A DNA stretch of 64,000 bases from CAZEHO01 sp964511945 (GTDB lineage: Bacteria; Actinomycetota; Acidimicrobiia; Spongiisociales; UBA11373). How positions within the stretch are numbered: position 1 is the first letter of the stretch; each line of letters begins with the position of its first letter. The position numbers and the translations under genes are program-made. The DNA lies in NCBI GenBank assembly GCA_964511945.1, contig CAZEHO010000010.1:14055-78054 (forward strand), given 5' to 3'. This document shows, in pieces, positions 16,921-26,178 of the stretch. The notes under the pieces were generated by a model. It did no database searches. It was not told the DNA's origin and worked only from the letters and a program-made list of their open reading frames with translations.

Positions 16921-18753
16921 TCACTCATCATCGACTCGCAGCACAGAGATGAAGGCTTCCTGCGGCACCTCCACGCTGCCGACCATCTTCATCCGACGCT
17001 TGCCTTCCTTCTGGCGTTCCAGCAGCTTCCGTTTGCGGGTCACGTCACCGCCGTAACACTTCGCCAGCACATCCTTGCGACGAGCCTTCACCGTCTCTCT
17101 GGCAATGATCCGCGACCCCACCGCAGCCTGGATGGGCACGTCGAACATCTGCCGCGGGATTGCGGCTCGCAGACGCTCCACCAGCTGCTTGCCGAATGTG
17201 TAAGCCCTGTCCCTGTGCACCACGGCAGAGAAGGCGTCGACCGGGACACTGTTCAGCAAGACGTCGACCCGAACCAGGTCGGCGGTGCGGTAGCCGTCCG
17301 CCTCGTAGTCGAGTGAGGCGTATCCCCGGGTCCTTGACTTCAGCTGGTCGAAGAACCCGAACACGATCTCGGCCAGCGGGACCCGGTAATCCAATTCCAC
17401 CCGCTCGGGAGTCAGGTACTGCATCGAGCTCATCTCGCCGCGCCGGTCCTGGAGCAGCTCCATCACGGTGCCGGTGTACTCAGAAGGTGTCAGCACCATC
17501 ACCCGGACGACCGGCTCCTGGATCTCCCACCCCCGCCCGGTGTCCGGCAGATCCTGCGGACTGTGGACCTCACGCTCGGTCCCGTCGGCCATCACCAGCC
17601 GGTACGCCACCGACGGTGCCGTAGTCACCAGATCGAGGTCGTATTCGCGCTCCAGTCGCTCGCGCACGATCTCCATATGCAGGAGGCCGAGGAAACCGCA
17701 GCGGAACCCAAATCCCAGTGCCCGCGACGTCTCCGGTTCGTAGAACAAGGCAGCATCGTTGAGGCGCAGCTTCTCCAACGCCTCGCGCAGGCGCTCGAAG
17801 TCGTCACCGTCGGTCGGGAACAACCCCGAGAACACCATCGGCTTGGGCTCCTGGTAGCCGGCAAGCGGTTCGTCCGACAGCCGGTCCGAGCGCGTGACCG
17901 TGTCGCCCACCCGGAGGCGGTCGATTTCTTTCACCCCGGTGATGAGGTACCCGACCTCGCCGGGTCCCAGAGCCCCGACTTTCACCGCCTTGGGGGTCAG
18001 CACCCCGACCTCATCGGCATCCGGGGTCTCCGCGGTGGCCATGAACCGCAGCGGATCGCCGGTTCCGATTCGCCCGTCGGTCACCCGTACGTAGCAGACG
18101 ACCCCCCGGTAGGTGTCGTAGTACGAGTCGAACACGAGAGCCCGCAGCGGAGCGTCGGGATGCCCCCCGGGCGCCGGCAGGCGTTCGATGATCGCTTCGA
18201 GCAACTCGTCGACTCCTTCGCCCGTCTTGGCGGAGACGGCAAGGATGTCCTCGGCGTCCACTCCGAGCACGGAGGCGAGCTCCTCGGTGACCCGCTCCGG
18301 TTCGGCTGCGGGAAGATCCACCTTGTTGAGCACCGGGATGATCTCCAGCCCACTCTCCAGTGCCAGATACGCATTCGCCAGGGTCTGCGCCTCAACCCCC
18401 TGAGCCGCGTCGACCAGCAGCACCGCTCCCTCGCATGCGGCGAGGCTGCGAGAAACCTCGTACGTGAAGTCCACGTGTCCCGGAGTATCGATCAGGTTGA
18501 GCAGATACGTCTCGCCGTCGGCGGCTTCGTAGCGAAGCCGCACCGCCTGCGCCTTGATGGTGATGCCCCGCTCCCGCTCCAGATCCATTGAGTCGAGGAC
18601 CTGATCGCGCATCTCGCGCTCGGAGAGCGCCCCAACCCGCTCCAGCAGGCGATCGGCCAGGGTCGACTTCCCATGGTCGATGTGGGCGATGATCGAGAAG
18701 TTGCGGATACGCGCGATCGGAGTCACAGCACAAAAGAGGGGGTGGAGCGGCAT
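16921..18753 (-). CDS. lepA: Elongation factor 4 (LepA)
   Basis: Ribosomal GTPase that acts on stalled or initiating ribosomes. The longest frame is 610 aa. G1 is AHIDHGKST, G3 is DTPGHVD, G4 is NKVDLP. The LepA-specific C-terminal domain contains ARETVKARRKDVLAKCYGGD and KRKLLERQKEGKRRMK. The true start may be the GTG at 18726 (VTPIARIRNFSI), which fits the family better than ATG 18753. It is divergent from rpsT with a gap of only 62-90 bp that must hold both promoters. Confidence 0.97.
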   Translation of the reverse strand: MPLHPLFCAVTPIARIRNFSIIAHIDHGKSTLADRLLERVGALSEREMRDQVLDSMDLERERGITIKAQAVRLRYEAADGETYLLNLIDTPGHVDFTYEVSRSLAACEGAVLLVDAAQGVEAQTLANAYLALESGLEIIPVLNKVDLPAAEPERVTEELASVLGVDAEDILAVSAKTGEGVDELLEAIIERLPAPGGHPDAPLRALVFDSYYDTYRGVVCYVRVTDGRIGTGDPLRFMATAETPDADEVGVLTPKAVKVGALGPGEVGYLITGVKEIDRLRVGDTVTRSDRLSDEPLAGYQEPKPMVFSGLFPTDGDDFERLREALEKLRLNDAALFYEPETSRALGFGFRCGFLGLLHMEIVRERLEREYDLDLVTTAPSVAYRLVMADGTEREVHSPQDLPDTGRGWEIQEPVVRVMVLTPSEYTGTVMELLQDRRGEMSSMQYLTPERVELDYRVPLAEIVFGFFDQLKSRTRGYASLDYEADGYRTADLVRVDVLLNSVPVDAFSAVVHRDRAYTFGKQLVERLRAAIPRQMFDVPIQAAVGSRIIARETVKARRKDVLAKCYGGDVTRKRKLLERQKEGKRRMKMVGSVEVPQEAFISVLRVDDE

Positions 18754-18815
18754 TGTACCGCCCCCTCCCCCCTGCTAACCTGCCGCCGTTCCCCGAACAA
18801 CGAGTGCGTTTTCGC

Positions 18816-19085
18816 ATGGCCAACATCAAGTCGCAGATCAAGCGCAACAAGACCAACGAACTTGCCCGTCAGCGCAACGTCTCCATCCGTTCTGAGATGA
18901 AGACCCGTGCGCGTCGTGCCCTCGAAGCCGCCGAAGCCGGCGACGCCGAGGAAGCACAGGCCCGGCTCCGTGAGGCACAGCAGCGGATCGATACCGCGAC
19001 CGCCAAGGGTGTCCTCCACAAGCGGACCGCAGCCCGCCGCAAGTCGCGTCTTGCCCGCGAGGTCGCCGATCTCCTCGACGCCTGA
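18816..19085 (+). CDS. rpsT: 30S ribosomal protein S20
   Basis: Small 16S rRNA-binding protein of the 30S subunit. The protein is 89 aa and Lys/Arg/Ala-rich, starting MANIKSQIKRNKTNE. The ATG at 18816 is fixed by family alignment although the frame is open further upstream. A TAACCT -10 candidate lies at 18776-18781, about 35 nt before the start. It is followed ten bases later by greA. Confidence 0.97.
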   Translation: MANIKSQIKRNKTNELARQRNVSIRSEMKTRARRALEAAEAGDAEEAQARLREAQQRIDTATAKGVLHKRTAARRKSRLAREVADLLDA

Positions 19086-19094
19086 TCCAGCCTC

Positions 19095-19574
19095 ATGCCG
19101 ACCGAACCGGAGCCCATCTGGCTCACCCCTGCCGCATATCAGAAGCTGCAGGATGAGTACGACGAGCTGACCACCACCGGCCGCCACCATATCGAGGAGC
19201 GGATCGCCGAAGCGCGCTCCCACGGTGACATCCGTGAGAACGCCGACTACGACGCGGCCAAGAACGAACAGGGACTCATGGAGGCCCGCATCCGCAAGCT
19301 GCGCCACATGATCGACACTGGCGAGGTGCGCGAGGCATCCGACTCCGGTGTCGTGGAAGTCGGATCCGTGGTCACTGTCCGCGACGACTCGGGCGACACC
19401 GAGTTCTTCGTCGCCACTCCTGAGAACAAGCAGCCCGGTTTCCTACTGGCCAGCCCTTCAGGTCCGCTGGGTCAGGCGCTGCTCGGCGCCACCGTCGGCG
19501 ACACGGTCAGCTACGAAGCACCGGCCGGCACCTTCTCGTACGAGGTCGTGGCCGTCCGTCCCTTCGACGGGTAA
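19095..19574 (+). CDS. greA: Transcription elongation factor GreA
   Basis: Rescues backtracked RNA polymerase by stimulating transcript cleavage. The protein is 159 aa. The N-terminal coiled coil has the catalytic acidic tip in ARSHGDIRENADYDAAKN. The C-terminal FKBP-like domain contains SPSGPLGQALLGATVGDTV. It is co-directional with rpsT and convergent with holA. Confidence 0.96.
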   Translation: MPTEPEPIWLTPAAYQKLQDEYDELTTTGRHHIEERIAEARSHGDIRENADYDAAKNEQGLMEARIRKLRHMIDTGEVREASDSGVVEVGSVVTVRDDSGDTEFFVATPENKQPGFLLASPSGPLGQALLGATVGDTVSYEAPAGTFSYEVVAVRPFDG

Positions 19575-19595
19575 CACCCCGGCAGATCCGACACC

Positions 19596-20597
19596 TCAGC
19601 CTGCCCGGCGCCGCCGTGAGGTGTACCAGCGGCAGAGGGCGACCGTCAGCCGCTCCATCGTCAGCCGGTGAATCGATTCCGGCATCGTCTTCAATGCCAG
19701 ATCGGCTCGGGCCACCGCATCGAGCGCCCTCCGCAGTTCGTCCTCACCCGCATTCCCCCGCGCCTGCCATGCCTTCTTCACCGGGAAGTGACTGGGTGAG
19801 GCCCCGACCCAGTCGGCAAAGGTCTCGATGTCGGGTGCAGCCGCCGCAAGCGAGCGGCGCTTCAGGTCGTTGCTGAGAAACGCCAGCAGCGCCAGCGGGT
19901 GACCGTGGGTGAAGAAGTCTGCGAGCCGGCGGAGCGCTTCGCCGGTGTTGCCGGCCGCAACCGCATCCGCATACAGCCACATCGGCTCGTCTGGCCGGTT
20001 GCGGAACCGAGTGGTGATCTCGTCGGCATCGATGGATCCTTCGACCGTCTCCAACTGGTCGAGCGCCTGCCCGAGAGATGCGATGTCCGACCCGAACCGC
20101 TGCAACAGGGCTGCCGAACCACCGGTGGTGAGCTTCACGCCACGTTCGCGGGCGGCATGGCCGAGCCAGTCGGCGGCGTCGCGCTCGCGGAACTTCTTGA
20201 CGGTGACCTGCTCCCCCACCGAACGCACCGCCTTGCCCAGCACCGTCGGCAGCGCCCCGGCCGACACAAAGCACACCGCTGCGGTGTCGCCGGCGAGGTT
20301 GGTGACCAATTCGGCGGCGATCTCGGCCTCGGCAACCAGGAGCTGATCGGCGTCGACCACCAGCACGCCCCGCTTGCCTCCGAACAGCGACCCGCTCTGC
20401 AGGGCCGGAACCAACGTCTCGACCCCCGCCCGCATCACTCCGTCGGTTTCCTCACCACCGCCCTTTGGCGGAACGTCGATCCGCTCGATTCCGTCGACCT
20501 CGGACTGCTCGAGCAGCGCCCTGGCCCGCGTCAACATCTCCTGACGTTCACCGGGACCGGCATCGCGAGGACCGACGACGGCAAGGACTGGCTTCAT
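19596..20597 (-). CDS. holA: DNA polymerase III subunit delta
   Basis: Clamp-loader subunit that opens the beta ring. The protein is 333 aa from ATG 20597. It shows the HolA AAA-fold pattern (SLFGGKRGVLVVDAD; VKKFRERDAADWLGHAARERG; FRNRPDEPMWLYADAVAAGN). The open frame continues upstream to 20654, but that part encodes heptamer-repeat DNA. TACCGT lies eight bases before the ATG, so the mRNA is probably leaderless. It sits beside comEC and rpsT, its usual neighbours. Confidence 0.93.
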   Translation of the reverse strand: MKPVLAVVGPRDAGPGERQEMLTRARALLEQSEVDGIERIDVPPKGGGEETDGVMRAGVETLVPALQSGSLFGGKRGVLVVDADQLLVAEAEIAAELVTNLAGDTAAVCFVSAGALPTVLGKAVRSVGEQVTVKKFRERDAADWLGHAARERGVKLTTGGSAALLQRFGSDIASLGQALDQLETVEGSIDADEITTRFRNRPDEPMWLYADAVAAGNTGEALRRLADFFTHGHPLALLAFLSNDLKRRSLAAAAPDIETFADWVGASPSHFPVKKAWQARGNAGEDELRRALDAVARADLALKTMPESIHRLTMERLTVALCRWYTSRRRRAG

Positions 20598-20639
20598 GAC
20601 GTTGCACGGTACCGGACGGGTGTGATGGATCGCAGGTGG

Positions 20640-20690
20640 TTCATCAGTTGTCAATCGTCATTCATCACAGGGAATCGGACAACCCAGAGC
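20640..20690. repeat. Degenerate 7-bp tandem repeat, array C
   Basis: Between holA and comEC four units in a row end in TCA with a 7-base period (for example GTTGTCA then ATCGTCA). A GTTGTC/GACAAC inverted pair spans the array. Confidence 0.55.
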
Positions 20691-20701
20691 TGAGAACCGC
20701 A

Positions 20702-22780
20702 TCACAGCTCGTCCAGCCTGATCAAGACAGACCCATCCCGATCAGTCCGGAACACCACCGCTCCTGCCCGTTCGAGGGTCTCGATCACCTCCGGCGACGG
20801 ATGGCCGAAGTCGTTGGGGCCAACGCTGATCACCGCGATCCGGGGTGCACTTGCAGCCAGCCAGTCCAGGTCGGTCGTCGCGGCTCCCTGATGCGGCACC
20901 TTGAGCACGTCGGCGGGTTCCGGTCCGAGTTCCCGCTGCGCGACGACCTCGATGTCCCCGCTGAGGAGGACACTCGTGCCGCCGGCGACGGCGCGGATCA
21001 CCATCGACTGGTCGTTGGGACCGGCGTAGCGCCGGCGCGGACCGAGCACCTCGAGATCGAACTCCCCGACTCGCGCATGCCAGCCCACTGCCGGAGTCTC
21101 AACGAAGCTCCCCGACGACGTCAGCTGCGATGCCAGGGCGACCAACACCTCGTCCTCGTCGTGGAGCCACGCTCGATCCACGCGAACGAATTCGGCGAGG
21201 CCGTCCAATCCGGTCACATGATCGGCGTGCTGGTGGGTCACAACCAGCAGATCGATCCGCCTGATCCCTCGCCGGCGCAGCTCTGAGCGGAGGAGGCGCC
21301 CGTCGGGCCCTCCGTCGACGAGGACAACCGTGCCGTGCTGGTCCCGCAAAAGGATCGCATCGCCCTGGCCCACATCGAGCACTTCGAGCTGTGACCCCTG
21401 CGGGAGGGCTCCCGGCATCAGCGTCACTGCGGCCACCCCAACCGCGGTGAGGAGTGCAACCAGGGGCCGTAGCCGCCGAACCAGGCCGAGAGCAAGGATC
21501 CCGACCCCGACCGAAACCTCCACGGCACCCAGCTGCGGGAGATCGACCGCGGCTCGGGCCACCCCCAGCACCAGACGGGCCGGCAGCAGCCCCGCTTCGG
21601 TGATGGGAACCAAGCCGGTCAACACCCCGATGCCGCCGAGCGAGGTACTCAGAGCTACCAGGGGTGCCGCGATCACATTGGCAAGCGGTGCGAACAGCGG
21701 GACGGTCCCGAAGTGGACCAGCAGCAACGGTGCAACGGCAGCCTGGGCGGAGATCGTCGCCGCCAGCGCCGTCCAGGCCCAGCGCGGCCGCCGGTCGGGG
21801 AACATGCCGGCCCCAAACACCACACCGGCCGTGGCCGCCACCGACAACTGGAAACCCACATCTGCGATCAGTTCGGGGGAGATCAGCAGCAGAACCGTCA
21901 CGGCTCCACCTAGTGCCGTCCATGGCCCAAGGGCGACACCGAGCAGTCTCCCGGCCAGAACGAGTCCGGCCATCACAGCGGCCCGCACCACCGATGGTTC
22001 CCAGCGGGTGACCACGACGAACACGGCGAGCCCCGCCAGGCCGATGAGCGCCCGCCGCCGTGGTGTCCACCCGAGCGGGCCGGCGGCGATCCACCAGGCG
22101 GCGAGGAACAGCGCCACATTGCTCCCCGATACCGCGACGAAGTGGCTCAGCCCGGCGAGCCGGAGTGCCTCGCCGTCGGGAGCCGGGAGCGCCCGGACGT
22201 CTCCGATCAGGAATCCCGCCAGCAGTCCGGCCTCGGCCCGTCCGGCGAACCGCTCGAGACCGGCGTGGACCCGGGAACGCAGCAGATTGCCCGCCCGGAA
22301 GAGCGGATCCCCGGCGGTGGCGACCCGTGATACGGAGCGGGCGATGAGGCGCCCTGCGACGGGGTCGCCGCGCAGCCAGCCTCCCCCTGCTCCCAGCCTG
22401 CCCGTCACCCGGGCAACGTCGCCGGCCTGCAGCGCAGCGGTGCCGACGACCTCCTCCGAGCCGTACACGGCCAGTCCGGGACCGCGCCACGAAACCCGAT
22501 CCCGGCCGGCTTCGATCGCCTCGGGCCGGAGTGGGAACCGCAGGCCGGTTGCAGACGGTCTCGGATCATCGAGGACCCGCCCAATCATCGTGATCGGACC
22601 GGTGGGCACCTCGGCCGCCAGCGTGGCGGCGCGGCGCTCAGCTCCCATCCACCCCGCCCACGCCGCAACGACCATGAGTGCAGCCGATACCCAGACGCCC
22701 CGGTGGCGATGCATCCCGATCGCGATAAGCACCGCACCGAGAGCAGTCGCCGGCGGTGCCACCACCGTTCCCAGCCACAC
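20702..22780 (-). CDS. comEC: ComEC/Rec2 DNA-uptake channel protein
   Basis: Polytopic membrane protein that carries single-stranded DNA across the membrane in natural transformation. The protein is 692 aa from GTG 22780. Its parts are N-terminal helices, an OB-like region, a multi-helix Competence domain (LSHFVAVSGSNVALFLA), and a C-terminal metallo-beta-lactamase-like domain with THQHADHVTGLDGL. The frame is open upstream through about 20 residues that continue the first helix, but no ATG, GTG or TTG is found there, so the start is uncertain. It follows comEA. No type IV pilus genes are in the window. Confidence 0.92.
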   Translation of the reverse strand: MWLGTVVAPPATALGAVLIAIGMHRHRGVWVSAALMVVAAWAGWMGAERRAATLAAEVPTGPITMIGRVLDDPRPSATGLRFPLRPEAIEAGRDRVSWRGPGLAVYGSEEVVGTAALQAGDVARVTGRLGAGGGWLRGDPVAGRLIARSVSRVATAGDPLFRAGNLLRSRVHAGLERFAGRAEAGLLAGFLIGDVRALPAPDGEALRLAGLSHFVAVSGSNVALFLAAWWIAAGPLGWTPRRRALIGLAGLAVFVVVTRWEPSVVRAAVMAGLVLAGRLLGVALGPWTALGGAVTVLLLISPELIADVGFQLSVAATAGVVFGAGMFPDRRPRWAWTALAATISAQAAVAPLLLVHFGTVPLFAPLANVIAAPLVALSTSLGGIGVLTGLVPITEAGLLPARLVLGVARAAVDLPQLGAVEVSVGVGILALGLVRRLRPLVALLTAVGVAAVTLMPGALPQGSQLEVLDVGQGDAILLRDQHGTVVLVDGGPDGRLLRSELRRRGIRRIDLLVVTHQHADHVTGLDGLAEFVRVDRAWLHDEDEVLVALASQLTSSGSFVETPAVGWHARVGEFDLEVLGPRRRYAGPNDQSMVIRAVAGGTSVLLSGDIEVVAQRELGPEPADVLKVPHQGAATTDLDWLAASAPRIAVISVGPNDFGHPSPEVIETLERAGAVVFRTDRDGSVLIRLDEL

Positions 22781-22848
22781 TCCCAGCCAGACGATCGCCG
22801 CTGCAGCCAGCGCCCATCGGCCGGCCGGCTCCGGCGGCCTGACCCCGC

Positions 22849-23382
22849 TCAGGGCACGAGCACCGCCTCCCGCAGGGAGGCCAGCTTCCCTTCGCCGATC
22901 CCGGGCACATCGAGCAGATCCTCGACCGCCGCAAAGGGGCCGTGTGTGTCGCGATGGCTCAGGATCCTGGCTGCCAGCACCGGGCCCACACCCGGCAACC
23001 CCTGCAGTTCCTCGAGCCCGGCCACATTGATACGCACCCGCCCGTCACCGGCAGCCTCCCCGGATTCCCCATCCTCGATCGGGATCCGCAGATGCTGTCC
23101 ATCGGCCAGCGGGGCCGCGAGGTTCACGGATCCCAGTTCGGCGTCGGGGAGAGCTCCACCGGCGGCGACGATCGCATCGGCGACCCGCGACCCGCCCGGT
23201 ACGGTCACGAGCCCCGGTTCGGCGACGGCTCCGGCAACGTGAATCGTCAGTACCGAGGTGGGTAGCGGACCGCGGTCAATCGCCACCGGTGGTGGGTCCG
23301 GACCCCGACCGGCGAACCAGAAGCCGGCCGCCGCCGCAATCACCACGGCGACGGCGGCACCGGCCCACGACAACCGATCCAA
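22849..23382 (-). CDS. comEA: ComEA-like DNA-binding competence protein
   Basis: Membrane-anchored DNA receptor for transformation. The protein is 177 aa. An N-terminal membrane segment (about residues 7-24) is followed by an SLBB-type domain (VHVAGAVAEPGLVTVPGGSRV region) and a helix-hairpin-helix pair at the C-terminus (INVAGLEELQGLPGVGPVLA, then LLDVPGIGEGKLASL). The TTG start at 23382 has GTGGAG five bases upstream. It precedes comEC in the same direction, the usual operon. Confidence 0.92.
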   Translation of the reverse strand: MDRLSWAGAAVAVVIAAAAGFWFAGRGPDPPPVAIDRGPLPTSVLTIHVAGAVAEPGLVTVPGGSRVADAIVAAGGALPDAELGSVNLAAPLADGQHLRIPIEDGESGEAAGDGRVRINVAGLEELQGLPGVGPVLAARILSHRDTHGPFAAVEDLLDVPGIGEGKLASLREAVLVP

Positions 23383-23475
23383 GGAGGCTCCACATTCGGG
23401 ACCTCACCGTCGTATCACGCCGGTGCGACACACGGCAAGACCCCCGGCCGGTCGACGGTGCTCATGTGGGTCCGA

Positions 23476-23955
23476 TCAGCAACTGCCGGTCTCGTGGTTG
23501 GTTTCGTTGACCAGGACGTTCCCGTTGATCGAGCGGTAGGTCCGGTCATAGCTCGTCGTCGTGCAGCCGGCCGGGGTCGAGTACAGGACCTCCCTGTCGT
23601 AGGTGGAGTGGCTCACCATCGGTCCGTCGGGCCACTGGTAGATCCCGTGATAGTGGCTGGTCGAATCCTGTTGACTCACCCTCTGGTCCCCGCTCGGGTA
23701 CGTCCAGGTGTAGTCATACGATGACGTGTACCTGTGGTTCTCGACCCAGATGTCGGACGGTGTATAGACGTAGTGCATCACTGTGTTGTTGTGACGGCAG
23801 CGCTCGAGCACCGTGCCATCCGGATAGACGTACGTGTCACAGTTTCTGTAGTTGTTGTTCATATGCCCAACCGCGGCGCCCCCGGCCAGCGCCGGAGCAG
23901 CCGGGAGCACGATCAGCAGCGCCGACATGACCACCAGAGCGAAGAATCTCCGCAT
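23476..23955 (-). CDS. Secreted Tyr/Ser/Thr-rich protein of unknown function
   Basis: I do not recognise this family. The protein is 159 aa from ATG 23955, with a strong GGGAGG Shine-Dalgarno six bases upstream. A clear signal peptide covers about residues 1-25 and ends PAAPALA. The mature part is rich in Tyr, Ser, Thr, His and Asn and has four Cys residues (NCDTYVYPDG, LERCRHNN, PAGCTTT and a C-terminal Cys), suggesting two disulfides in an extracellular beta structure. It stands alone between comEA and the oxidoreductase gene. Confidence 0.7.
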   Translation of the reverse strand: MRRFFALVVMSALLIVLPAAPALAGGAAVGHMNNNYRNCDTYVYPDGTVLERCRHNNTVMHYVYTPSDIWVENHRYTSSYDYTWTYPSGDQRVSQQDSTSHYHGIYQWPDGPMVSHSTYDREVLYSTPAGCTTTSYDRTYRSINGNVLVNETNHETGSC

Positions 23956-24067
23956 GTTGCACCTCCCCGGTGCCGGGTACGGGCCCGCCCTGGGCCGACC
24001 TTGACCCGGCATCCGTACACCAAAGTGCACGGCTCCGGTTAGGTCGCGCTTAGGTCTCGAGAAGCCG

Positions 24068-25048
24068 CTACTCGCCCGGGTAGCGGAGCCCGATCTGCCG
24101 GCGGATCTCGTCGAGCCAGCGCATCACGGTGAGCGTGGAGTCGAGCGGACGGCGGTCGCTCTCGGTCAAACCGGCACGAACACAGCGGACGACCTCGGCC
24201 ACCTGGCCCTCGTACCCCGTTCCGGTGGGCGCGAAGTCGGCGGTCTCCACCACTTCGGTTCCCCGTTCGAGGGTCACCCGGGTCGCATTGATGAACTGGC
24301 GATGCATTCGGAGCCGACCGTGCGTACCGGCAATGACCGCTTCGAATGCCAGGTCCGAGGAGAACGACGCACCGAGGACGGCAACCGCACCATCACGATG
24401 CCGGGTGGTGAACCCCAACTGCTCATCGACGCCGGTGTCGGCGAACACCGCCTCGGCCGACACCGACCTGGGCTCTCCGAGCAGCTCCGTGGCCAGGGTG
24501 AGCGGGTAGACGCCCATGTCGATCAGCGTGCCGCCACCCTGCTGCGGATCGAACCAGCGCCGCTCCGGATCGCGCGGTACCGGGTGGCAGATATCGGCGG
24601 AGATCTGCAGCAGTGTGCCGATCTCGCCCGCCGCGACCCTGCGCTCGACGTCGAGCAGGGCCGGCTGGAAGCTCATCCACATCGCCTCCATCAGGAACAC
24701 GCCGGCCGCCCGCGCCGCCGCCACCATCTCGACGGACTGACCGAGGTTGATCGCGAACGGCTTTTCGCACAGCACCGGAATCCCGGCACCCACTGCGGCA
24801 ACGACCAGCGGCAGGTGCAGTTCGTTGGTCGTGGCCACGTAGACGGCGTCGAGGTCGGCCTCATCGATCAGCGCCTGGTAGGACGGGTACCAGGATTCGA
24901 TCGTGTGGTCGCCGGCAAACGCGGCGGTTCTCTCGGCTTCGCGGCCGCCGACCGCAACCACGTCGCACCCGGGCACGTTCCGGATGGCCTCGACGTGGAC
25001 CCGGGCCATGCCCCCGGTCCCCAGAATGCCCCAGCGGAAATCAGTCAT
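24068..25048 (-). CDS. Gfo/Idh/MocA-family NAD(P)-dependent oxidoreductase
   Basis: A 326-aa dehydrogenase, probably acting on a sugar or cyclitol. The Rossmann start is WGILGTGGMARVHVEAI with the GxGxxA pattern. The family motif EKPFAINL (catalytic Lys) lies near residue 95. GGGTLIDMGVYPLTL is the usual substrate-domain block. TAGGGT lies six bases before the ATG (leaderless). No sugar-metabolism neighbours are present, so the substrate cannot be inferred. Confidence 0.88.
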   Translation of the reverse strand: MTDFRWGILGTGGMARVHVEAIRNVPGCDVVAVGGREAERTAAFAGDHTIESWYPSYQALIDEADLDAVYVATTNELHLPLVVAAVGAGIPVLCEKPFAINLGQSVEMVAAARAAGVFLMEAMWMSFQPALLDVERRVAAGEIGTLLQISADICHPVPRDPERRWFDPQQGGGTLIDMGVYPLTLATELLGEPRSVSAEAVFADTGVDEQLGFTTRHRDGAVAVLGASFSSDLAFEAVIAGTHGRLRMHRQFINATRVTLERGTEVVETADFAPTGTGYEGQVAEVVRCVRAGLTESDRRPLDSTLTVMRWLDEIRRQIGLRYPGE

Positions 25049-25054
25049 CGGGCC

Positions 25055-25060
25055 ACCCTA
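25055..25060 (-). promoter_or_regulatory. Leaderless -10 box (TAGGGT) for the oxidoreductase gene
   Basis: TAGGGT on the minus strand ends six bases before the ATG at 25048, with no Shine-Dalgarno between them. Confidence 0.55.
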
Positions 25061-25125
25061 CCCGTCGCCCGAGTGCCGGTGCCCCCTGCCGGGGCCCTCC
25101 CAAGACGTCGTAGCCTTTGACCGAT

Positions 25126-25419
25126 ATGGGTGCGAAGCCAAGTCCGGAGTTGACCTTGGTCGGACCGTGTTTCACCCGCCGCGAGGCCGTCAGCCACTCG
25201 GTGCTCAGCCCGAACGAACTCCTGGGCCATCCCGGAGTTCTCCACCTCGGTGGACCCATGGCACTCCAGGAGGTGTACGCCGGGTTCCAGTTCAACGGCG
25301 AGGGCCTCCGCATCGATCTCACCGCCGTCGTCGAGGCCTGGGGTCCCGACGCCGATCACTGGCAGGTCTGCGATTGGATCACCAGGCCGAACGACGAACT
25401 CGGTGGGAATCACCACTGA
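25126..25419 (+). CDS. Small hypothetical protein
   Basis: I do not recognise this family. The protein is 97 aa from ATG 25126 (an in-frame TTG at 25117 would add three residues). It is soluble, without signal peptide or membrane segment, and has Trp residues near the C-terminus (VVEAWGPDADHWQVCDWI). TAGCCT at 25111-25116 lies nine bases before the ATG, fitting a leaderless transcript. It is divergent from the oxidoreductase. The amino-acid make-up looks like a real protein rather than a shadow frame. Confidence 0.6.
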   Translation: MGAKPSPELTLVGPCFTRREAVSHSVLSPNELLGHPGVLHLGGPMALQEVYAGFQFNGEGLRIDLTAVVEAWGPDADHWQVCDWITRPNDELGGNHH

Positions 25420-25491
25420 GCTACCTGGATGAATCCGACAAAGTGGGCCGGGTCGTCCAGGCCGCCCACGCCTAGACCCGCCGAGCGGGGC

Positions 25492-26178
25492 CTAGTAGTT
25501 CAGGAACAGCGCGATCGTCGTCGCCAGATTGAAACCCATATGGGTGAACACGGCGCGGGCGATGCGTCCGGTCTTGATCACCTGACGGGCCATCACCAAT
25601 CCGAGCACGAAGAGCGGTGCCACCGCCAGGATTGCACTGAAATCGAGTACCAGGTGCCACAGCGCGAAGACCGCTGCCGACACGATCCATGCCGTGTTCT
25701 CCTTGTAGCGACTCCGCAGTGACGCCAGCAGGATCCCGCGGAACACCAACTCCTCGGTGATCGGAGCCAGGATCACCGCCCCCGCAGCAACCAGCATGCG
25801 ATCGGTCGTGGTGAACGCGAGGTCTGCCGTCTCGACGACGCCTTGCACCGGTGCATCGCCGTCGTACAGCCACTGCACCAGCGGGTACATCGCCAGGGCC
25901 AGGACGAAGTTCAGGCCGAATCCGACGAGCAGGCCGGCTCCGTCCCGCATCTCGGCCGCCAGCCCGAGTTCCTTGCGACGGACCGGAGCGTCCCGTGCCA
26001 TCAGGGTGATCGCACCCAGGGTTGCGACGGTCTGTGCCGGAACCAGGATTCCGAAGATCTCGGTTACCGAGGTTTCGGAGCCGACGAAGACGGAGGCAAC
26101 GATGACCCCGATGAACCCTGCAGCCACCGCCACCGCGGCGTGGCCGATCCCCCAGCCGCGCTCGGCGGGGTCAATCAT
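25492..26178 (-). CDS. CPBP-family intramembrane metalloprotease
   Basis: A 228-aa polytopic membrane protein of the CAAX protease and bacteriocin-processing group (Rce1-like). The three active-site motifs are present: EELVFRG near residue 142, FALWH near 170, and HMGFN near 215. About six membrane helices are visible. The ATG start overlaps the stop of the upstream HExxH gene by four bases (ATGA), and that gene in turn overlaps leuS, so both are cotranscribed downstream of leuS. The substrate is unknown. Confidence 0.87.
   Translation of the reverse strand: MIDPAERGWGIGHAAVAVAAGFIGVIVASVFVGSETSVTEIFGILVPAQTVATLGAITLMARDAPVRRKELGLAAEMRDGAGLLVGFGLNFVLALAMYPLVQWLYDGDAPVQGVVETADLAFTTTDRMLVAAGAVILAPITEELVFRGILLASLRSRYKENTAWIVSAAVFALWHLVLDFSAILAVAPLFVLGLVMARQVIKTGRIARAVFTHMGFNLATTIALFLNY

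Noticed and set aside
22640..22934. Separate small gene at the comEC/comEA junction
   Set aside because: The frame is a shadow of the comEC N-terminal helix and the comEA C-terminus, with Cys/Arg/Gly-rich composition.
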